From assembly GCA_036258315.1 (NCBI GenBank), contig DATADX010000023.1, forward strand, positions 1 to 61,132: a stretch of DNA of 61,132 bases, given 5' to 3'. This document shows, one piece after another, positions 56,379-61,132 of the stretch; positions within the stretch are counted from its first letter, which is position 1; the number at the start of each line of letters is the position of its first letter. The notes beneath the pieces were generated by a model, which was not told the origin of the DNA, did no database searches, and was given only the letters and a program-made list of their open reading frames with translations. Position numbers and translations under genes: made by a program. This stretch comes from DASSYK01 sp036258315 (GTDB taxonomy: Bacteria; Actinomycetota; Thermoleophilia; Solirubrobacterales; 70-9).

Positions 56379-57566
56379 TCAGACCCGCTGGATCAGGGTG
56401 CCCGTGCCGAGCCCGCCGCCGCAGCACATCGTCACCAGGCCGGTTTCCTTGTCCGAGCGCTCGAGCTCGTGCAGCAGGGTGGTGATCAGGCGGGCGCCGG
56501 TCGAGCCGAGCGGGTGCCCGATCGCGATCGCGCCACCGTTCACGTTGACGCGATCCATGTCGGGCTCGATCTCGCGCCGCCACGCGGCGACGACCGAGGC
56601 GAACGCCTCGTTGATCTCGATCAGGTCGACATCGTCGATCTTCATCCCGTTCCGCTCGAGGATCATCCGGGTCGCGGGGATCGGGCCGGTCAGCATGATC
56701 ACCGGGTCGACCCCGACGGTCGTCTGGTCGACGATCCGGGCGCGCGGCTTCAGCCCGAGGGCGTCGGCCTTCTCGCGGGTCATCAACAGCACCGCGGCGG
56801 CGCCGTCGGAGACCTGGGAGGAGTTCCCGGCGGTGATCTTGCCGTCCTCCTTGAAGGCCGGCTTCAGGGAGGCGAGCTTCGCGAGCGAGTCGGGCTCGGG
56901 CGGTCGGATCCCCTGGTCCGTCACGTAGGTGTCGCCGTTGGATCGCCAAGGGATCATCTCGCGCTCGAAGCGCCCCTCCTCGGTCGCCTGGTGGGCGAGC
57001 TGGTGGGAGCGCAGGCCGAGCTCGTCGAGCTCGGAGCGGGGGATCTCCCACTTGTCGGCGATCATCTCGGCGGAGATGCCCTGCGGGACGAGGTTGTAGC
57101 GCTCGAGCAACTCGGGCGAGAAGGCGAACCCGTGCTCCTCCATGACCGAGGCCGCGTCGGCGAAGGAGATGTGGCCCATGTGCTCGACGCCGCCGCCGAT
57201 CATCACGTCGTGGACGCCGGACGCGATCATCGCCGCGGAGAAGTTGACGGCCTGCTGGCCCGACCCGCACTGGCGGTCGACCGTGGTCGCCGGGGTCTCC
57301 CTCGGCAGCCCCGCCTCGAGCCAGGCGTTACGGGCGATGTTGATGCCCTGCTCGCCGAACTGCTGTACGCAGCCGCCGACGACGTCCTCGACCGCGGCCG
57401 GATCGATGCCCGCGCGCCCGATCACCTCGGTGTAGGTCTTGGCGAGCAGAGTCGAGGGATGAACGTCCTTGTAGTAGCCCTTCTCGCGGTGCCCCCGGCC
57501 CACCGGGGTGCGCGCCGCCTCCACGATCACGACCTCACGGCCGCTGAACTTTCCCTTACCGCTCAT
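56379..57566 (-). CDS. Acetyl-CoA acyltransferase (thiolase)
   Basis: A 395-residue thiolase for the last step of beta-oxidation or for acetoacetyl-CoA metabolism. The nucleophilic Cys is in VDRQCGSGQQAVNFSA (about 87). GAIAIGHPLGSTGARL supplies the catalytic His and VTMCCGGGLGTGTLI the second active Cys. ATG 57566 is chosen because GGAGG stands eight bases upstream. The site at 57618-57637 matches the operator-like site of the acyl-CoA dehydrogenase, and a 3-hydroxyacyl-CoA dehydrogenase is divergent, so these genes form a beta-oxidation group. Confidence 0.93.
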   Translation of the reverse strand: MSGKGKFSGREVVIVEAARTPVGRGHREKGYYKDVHPSTLLAKTYTEVIGRAGIDPAAVEDVVGGCVQQFGEQGINIARNAWLEAGLPRETPATTVDRQCGSGQQAVNFSAAMIASGVHDVMIGGGVEHMGHISFADAASVMEEHGFAFSPELLERYNLVPQGISAEMIADKWEIPRSELDELGLRSHQLAHQATEEGRFEREMIPWRSNGDTYVTDQGIRPPEPDSLAKLASLKPAFKEDGKITAGNSSQVSDGAAAVLLMTREKADALGLKPRARIVDQTTVGVDPVIMLTGPIPATRMILERNGMKIDDVDLIEINEAFASVVAAWRREIEPDMDRVNVNGGAIAIGHPLGSTGARLITTLLHELERSDKETGLVTMCCGGGLGTGTLIQRV

Positions 57567-57617
57567 TCCGATCGCCTCCACGTCGACAGTTTCTTGACGA
57601 AACTCAGTGTAAACGAA

Positions 57618-57637
57618 TTGACTGGCGAGTCAGCCAG
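57618..57637. promoter_or_regulatory. Operator-like site, second copy (thiolase)
   Basis: TTGACTGGCGAGTCAGCCAG lies 52 bp upstream of the thiolase ATG and is 18/20 identical to the site at 52275-52294 in the same orientation relative to the gene. The two differing bases are the dyad centre, leaving GACT-GGCG-AGTC symmetric. Confidence 0.6.
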
Positions 57638-57759
57638 GCGTTGAAGGATCGATCGCAGGCCTCACGGCACGGCGACCCGGTGGCGCGTCTGGCGAAGGCC
57701 GGCACGGCGGCGGAGCCTGCTCCCCGCCTTCGTCGGCTGAGTGATAGACACCGCGCGGC

Positions 57760-58584
57760 GTGAGCGGCGCCGACGCATACCAACGGCCGGCAATCGCCGG
57801 CAGCGGCACGATCGCGTGCGGGCTGGCGGCGTGCGCGAGCGCGGCCTCGAGGACGATGCTGCTCGCCCGCTCCGACGCGGCGGCGTGGCGGGCCGAGGAG
57901 CAGGCTCAGACGCTGAGCGCCAAGGTAGACGGCGGCGACCCGCGGAACGTCAAGGTCACGACCGAGCGCGGCGATCTCGCCGACGCGGACCTGGTGATCG
58001 AGGCGATCGTCGAGGAGGCCGACGCCAAGGTCGAGTTCCTGCGCGGACTCGCGCGCGACTGCCCCGGCGCGGACCTCGCGACCACGACCTCGTCGCTCGG
58101 GATCGCCGCGCTCGGGGAGGCCGCCGGCGTGCCGGAGCGAACGTTCGGCCTCCACCCGTTCAACCCCGTCGTCCGGATGGAGCTCGTCGAGCTGTGCGTC
58201 CCGCAGGGCGCCGACGACGCCGTCGGCCGGCGGGCCCGGGCGTGGTGCGAGGCGATCGGCAAGACGGTCGTCGAGGTGCCGGACGAGCCCGGGTTCGTCG
58301 TCAACCGGCTCCTCTTCCCGTACCTGTTCGATGCCGTCAGGCTGCTCGAGCAGACCGGGATGAGGCCCGAGGAGGTCGATCGCAGCATGACCCTCGGCGC
58401 CGGCTACCCGATGGGACCGTTGGCGCTGCTCGACCTGGTCGGCATCGACGTCGCAATCGCGATCGGCGAGGCGCTTCACGCCGACAGCGGCGAGGACCAT
58501 CACCGCCCGCCCGGCCGGCTGATCTCGCTCGCGGGGGAGGGGAAGCTGGGCCGCAAGTCGGGAGCGGGCTTCTACGACTACTAG
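57760..58584 (+). CDS. 3-hydroxyacyl-CoA dehydrogenase
   Basis: A 274-residue NAD-dependent 3-hydroxyacyl-CoA dehydrogenase (HbdA/FadB-type). The dinucleotide loop AIAGSGTIACGLAACAS departs a little from GAGxMGxGIA. ADLVIEAIVEEADAKVEFLR, the catalytic FGLHPFNPV and PGFVVNRLLFPYLFDAVRLL follow, then the C-terminal domain with GPLALLDLVGIDV. It oxidises 3-hydroxyacyl-CoA to 3-ketoacyl-CoA, the substrate of the divergent thiolase. The start is GTG 57760; the shared gap of about 190 bp carries the operator-like site. Confidence 0.9.
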   Translation: MSGADAYQRPAIAGSGTIACGLAACASAASRTMLLARSDAAAWRAEEQAQTLSAKVDGGDPRNVKVTTERGDLADADLVIEAIVEEADAKVEFLRGLARDCPGADLATTTSSLGIAALGEAAGVPERTFGLHPFNPVVRMELVELCVPQGADDAVGRRARAWCEAIGKTVVEVPDEPGFVVNRLLFPYLFDAVRLLEQTGMRPEEVDRSMTLGAGYPMGPLALLDLVGIDVAIAIGEALHADSGEDHHRPPGRLISLAGEGKLGRKSGAGFYDY

Positions 58585-58658
58585 GGGCGGCAAGCCGCTC
58601 TCCTGATAGCCGCGGCCTTTGGCCGCTGCGCCCGCCGTCGCGGCGCAGCCGCCCCGAC

Positions 58659-59600
58659 TCATGGCGAAGCCGACAGCCGGACAACCAGCTCGGCAACCGC
58701 TTCTCCGACTCCGTCGAGGGCCGTGGGGTCGAGCTTGTCGGGAGTGTCCTCGACCGTGTCGGCGTAGCGGTATGAGAAATCGATCAGGTCGATCGCCGGT
58801 ACCCCTGCGAGGAGGAAGGGGACGTGATCGTCGATGACGGGCGCCTGCTCGCCCCCCGGGAACAACTCGCTCGCGCCGACAGCGTCTGCCGCGGCGGTGA
58901 GCTCCGCCCAGAGCGCCGGGTCGGAGTTCCCCTCCCGCGGGATCCGCAGTCCGTCGTTCGCGACGTAGTCGAGCAGGATCATCTCGCCGACCTCGGCCGG
59001 GTGAGCCGCCACGTAGGCCCTCGACCCCCGCAACCCGCATCGCTGGAATTCCGCCTCCGGGCAGCCCGGCGGCTCCTCCTCGCCGTCGAAGAGGACGAGG
59101 CGGACCTCGCGATGGCCCTCGGGCAGCTCCTCCTCGAGGACGCGGGCCAGCTCGAGGACCGCGGCCGTGCCGGCGGCGCCGTCGTTGGCTCCGACGAAGC
59201 CGGGCGGCTGCGCCTCGGTGTCGTAGTGGGCGCCGACGACGATCGCGGGACCGGGGCCGGGCAGCGTGCCGACCACGTTCCGGAGGCTGCCCGGGACGGG
59301 CTCGAAGCGTCCGTCGGGAAGCTGCGTGCGCAGCTCCTCGCCGAGTGCGCGCAGCTCCGGGGAGCCGGCCGGGCGCTGCCCGACCGCGACCTGCTCCTCG
59401 ATCGAGGCGAAGGCGCGGCCGGCGTCGAAGCGGTCCTGGGCCGAGCCTTCGTCGCCGGAGTGATCGGCGCCACCACATCCGGCCGCCAGCAGCGCGACCA
59501 GGCAGAGAACCGAGCTAAGCCGCGCGCTTGCCGCCCGCGGCGGGGCTGCGCTTCGCGCGCTCCCGCTTGGCGCGGATCGGCGGTACGGCGGGCTCGGCAT
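58659..59600 (-). CDS. M28-family metallopeptidase lipoprotein
   Basis: A 313-residue lipoprotein zinc peptidase. The signal core LSSVLCLVALLAAGC gives a lipobox. The M28 metal sites are GAHYDTEAQ, GANDGAAGTAAVLELAR, LVLFDGEEE, DYVANDG and DDHVPFLLAGVPAIDL. It probably trims peptides at the cell surface, as an aminopeptidase. The only start in frame is ATG 59600, so the first 86 bp overlap the upstream gene in another frame; the n-region is therefore dual-coding. A CPEAEFQRC insert may form a disulphide. Confidence 0.88.
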   Translation of the reverse strand: MPSPPYRRSAPSGSARSAAPPRAASARLSSVLCLVALLAAGCGGADHSGDEGSAQDRFDAGRAFASIEEQVAVGQRPAGSPELRALGEELRTQLPDGRFEPVPGSLRNVVGTLPGPGPAIVVGAHYDTEAQPPGFVGANDGAAGTAAVLELARVLEEELPEGHREVRLVLFDGEEEPPGCPEAEFQRCGLRGSRAYVAAHPAEVGEMILLDYVANDGLRIPREGNSDPALWAELTAAADAVGASELFPGGEQAPVIDDHVPFLLAGVPAIDLIDFSYRYADTVEDTPDKLDPTALDGVGEAVAELVVRLSASP

Positions 59601-59823
59601 GGCGGCCGCAACGATCCCAAATCACGTCCGCCTCCGACACGCCCTGCTTGACCGCCTCCGACTTGACCTCGGTCCAGGGGAGCTGAGCCTCGGGGAGATC
59701 GTCCCACCGCGCCAGGTCGAGAGACTCCAGCGCTCCCTCGAGGGCCGGGCCGCGATGTTGCTCGGAGCGGAGCACCGCCCTGACCACCTCGAGCTGCTTA
59801 TCGCTGAGCCGGACGACCCACAT
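59515..59823 (-). CDS. Hypothetical protein with basic tail
   Basis: A 102-residue soluble protein that I do not recognise. The first 45 residues look like a small helical domain (LSDKQLEVVRAVLRSEQHRG, ALEGALESLDLARWDDL). The last 30 are Arg/Lys/Ala-rich (IRAKRERAKRSPAAGGKRAA), suggesting nucleic-acid binding or disorder. GAGGAGG before ATG 59823 is a strong ribosome site. Its end overlaps the M28 peptidase gene by 86 bp in a different frame. Confidence 0.68.
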   Translation of the reverse strand: MWVVRLSDKQLEVVRAVLRSEQHRGPALEGALESLDLARWDDLPEAQLPWTEVKSEAVKQGVSEADVIWDRCGRHAEPAVPPIRAKRERAKRSPAAGGKRAA

Positions 59824-59979
59824 CGTGGCCTCCTCGTCAGGAGCGCTGTTCGCCCCTCGATTGCGCGGGAAGCTAGAGCGACCCGCGGACAGACTTTCTT
59901 CGCGGCGGAAGTGCCTGCAAAACGGCGCACTATGGGGGTTCCAGGCGCTCCATTGGCGAGGAGACGCCGACCCCGCTGC

Positions 59980-59996
59980 CGTCGGACTTCCCGACG
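59980..59996 (-). terminator. Hairpin just downstream of the CNNM gene
   Basis: CGTCGG-ACTTC-CCGACG forms a 6-bp stem with a 5-base loop two bases past the minus-strand stop at 59999. There is no T-run, so factor-independent termination would be weak. Confidence 0.3.
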
Positions 59997-59998
59997 TC

Positions 59999-61132
59999 CT
60001 AGCCGTCTCGTTGGCGGATGCGGACAGCCTCGACGCGGTTCTCGCGCACCGACTCGACCCGGATCTCGTAGCCGTCGGCGACGAGCAGGTCGCCGCGCTT
60101 CGGGAGCCGGCCCAGCTCGCCGAACACGTAGCCGCCGATCGAGTTGAAGGCGTCGGTGTCACCCGGAAGCTCGATCCCGCGGTCGGCGAGATCGCCGAGC
60201 GAGACGTGGCCCCGCACGTACCAGTCGCCGTTCGCGAGCTGGCGGACGGAGCCGGCGAGCGGATCCGTCTCGTCCTCGATCTCCCCCACCACCTCCTCGA
60301 GGATGTCCTCGACCGTGACGAGGCCTACCGTGCGTCCGTACTCGTCGACGACGACTCCCATCGAAGAGCGCTGGCGCTGCAGCTCCGTCAGGAGGTCGTC
60401 GAGCGGCTTCGTCTCGGGGACGATCAGCGCGTCGCGGACCGCCGGCGCGATCGGGGCGTCGGGACCCTCGTTCATGTAGAGCTTCGTGAGGCGCAGGGCA
60501 TGCACGATCCCCCGAACCCGGTCGGCGTTTGCGTCCTCGACCACGACCAGACGGTTGTGGCCGGAGGCCGAGCAGAGCTCGAGCCCCTCGGAGACGGTCG
60601 CCGAGTAGTCGACGGTGACCACCGCCGGGATCGGCGTCATCACCTCGCGCGCCTCCTGCTCATGGAGATGAAAGACGCCGCGCAACATCCCGGCCTCGCC
60701 GGGGTCGAGGTCACCGCCCGTGGCGCTGCGGGAGATCAGCACCTGCAACTCCTGGGAGGTGGCGGCCTCCGAATCCGTACCGACATCCAGCCGCAGGATG
60801 CGTCTGACGAAAAACTGCGCCGGACCGTTCGTGAGGACGATCAGCGGCTTGACCGTCTTGCGAAAGAGCTCGAGCGGCCGCGAGATCGTGCGCATGGTCC
60901 GCTCGGCCGCGGCAATCGCGATCAACTTCGGCGCCTGCTCGCCCGCGGACACATGGAAGTAGGTGATCAGCGCGTACGCGATCAGGAACGAGAGGGCGGT
61001 TGCGACGCCGTGGCCGAAGACGTCGCCGATCAGGGGCTCGAGCAGGCTGGCGATCGCCGGCTCGCCGAGGAACCCGATTGCGATCGAGGCCAGGGTGATT
61101 CCGACCTGGCACGCGGCGACGTACTCGTCGAC
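59999..61132 (-). CDS. CNNM/CorC (hemolysin-family) CBS transporter, 5' end beyond window
   Basis: About 377 residues of a membrane protein with a DUF21/CNNM transmembrane domain (VGITLASIAIGFLGEPAIAS, LSFLIAYALITYFHVSAGEQ), a CBS pair (EVMTPIPAVVTVDYSATVSE, GVVVDEYGRTVGLVTVEDIL) and a C-terminal CorC/HlyC domain (FNSIGGYVFGELGRLPKRGD). Family members are Mg2+/Co2+ export or regulation proteins. The reading frame is open to 61132 without a start, so the N-terminus lies outside. It is transcribed toward the M28 peptidase gene but separated by 175 bp. Confidence 0.9.
   Translation of the reverse strand, partial: VDEYVAACQVGITLASIAIGFLGEPAIASLLEPLIGDVFGHGVATALSFLIAYALITYFHVSAGEQAPKLIAIAAAERTMRTISRPLELFRKTVKPLIVLTNGPAQFFVRRILRLDVGTDSEAATSQELQVLISRSATGGDLDPGEAGMLRGVFHLHEQEAREVMTPIPAVVTVDYSATVSEGLELCSASGHNRLVVVEDANADRVRGIVHALRLTKLYMNEGPDAPIAPAVRDALIVPETKPLDDLLTELQRQRSSMGVVVDEYGRTVGLVTVEDILEEVVGEIEDETDPLAGSVRQLANGDWYVRGHVSLGDLADRGIELPGDTDAFNSIGGYVFGELGRLPKRGDLLVADGYEIRVESVRENRVEAVRIRQRDG

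Noticed and set aside
1..61132. tRNA, rRNA, riboswitch, phage, transposase or attachment-site sequences
   Set aside because: None was recognised on reading the intergenic gaps, which are short, or the coding frames; a covariance-model search would be needed to exclude small RNAs.

Overview
The window is a 61-kb stretch of very GC-rich chromosome (G+C third positions, frequent GTG/TTG starts, many ATGA/GTGA start-stop overlaps). The gene set (F420-type PPOX and LLM oxidoreductases, a MarP-like protease, an actinobacterial-type group 1h [NiFe]-hydrogenase with its DUF5947/DUF6084-like partners, and several lipoproteins) points to an actinobacterium. The class Thermoleophilia (Solirubrobacterales/Gaiellales) is my best guess; this is inference from gene content, not a database match. 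No rRNA, tRNA, CRISPR array, phage or insertion sequence was recognised. No gap between genes exceeds about 205 bases.

Region 1 (1-21,232) is housekeeping and envelope DNA: a partial metallo-beta-lactamase-fold hydrolase, a MIP18/SufT-like Fe-S assembly factor, FxsA, a HAD phosphatase, a PPOX flavoprotein, an AddB/AddA-type helicase-nuclease pair, an HxlR regulator with a perfect palindrome at its 5' end, a MarP-like membrane protease divergent from a MecA_N-type penicillin-binding protein, secreted and lipid-anchored proteins, and a Zn-ribbon/FHA protein. It ends with a Fur-family regulator coupled to a NicO-type nickel/cobalt permease.

Region 2 (21,242-35,880) is the core of the window: fifteen minus-strand genes, most overlapping by a few bases, read from a good sigma70-type promoter at 35,938-35,966. 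Order of transcription: hypC, a second hypC-like gene, hypD, hypE, hhyS, hhyL, a NifU/Rieske-like hybrid, DUF5947-like, DUF6084-like, a 404-residue unknown, maturation protease, hypA, hypB, a tandem-SIS protein, hypF. This encodes a cytoplasmic group 1h [NiFe]-hydrogenase, the class known for scavenging trace H2, with its Ni-Fe(CN)2CO maturation set. The nickel permease next door probably feeds it. Unusual points are a small subunit with Asp at the proximal cluster and Arg at the usual distal-cluster His, a Rieske-like domain with four Cys and no ligand His, and four partner genes of unknown role.

Region 3 (36,022-41,052) holds a CaiB-type CoA-transferase, a MaoC-type hydratase and a divergent CitE-type lyase, a set that fits C5-dicarboxylate (itaconate, mesaconate or citramalate) breakdown, followed by a scar where an FAD-linked oxidase and a SnoaL-like gene have both lost their 5' ends.

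Region 4 (41,152-47,181) is an aspartate-family amino-acid cluster: lysA, hom, thrC, two thioredoxin-fold genes, thrB and a serine-repeat membrane protein. Region 5 (47,242-61,132) has an alpha/beta hydrolase, two paralogous low-complexity membrane proteins, an M23 peptidase, beta-oxidation genes (acyl-CoA dehydrogenase, thiolase, 3-hydroxyacyl-CoA dehydrogenase) of which two share an 18/20-identical operator-like site, a cell-wall-binding-repeat-like protein, an F420-type LLM oxidoreductase, an AlkA-like glycosylase, an M28 peptidase and a partial CNNM/CBS membrane protein. A 94-bp dispersed repeat occurs at 13,056 and 56,265.
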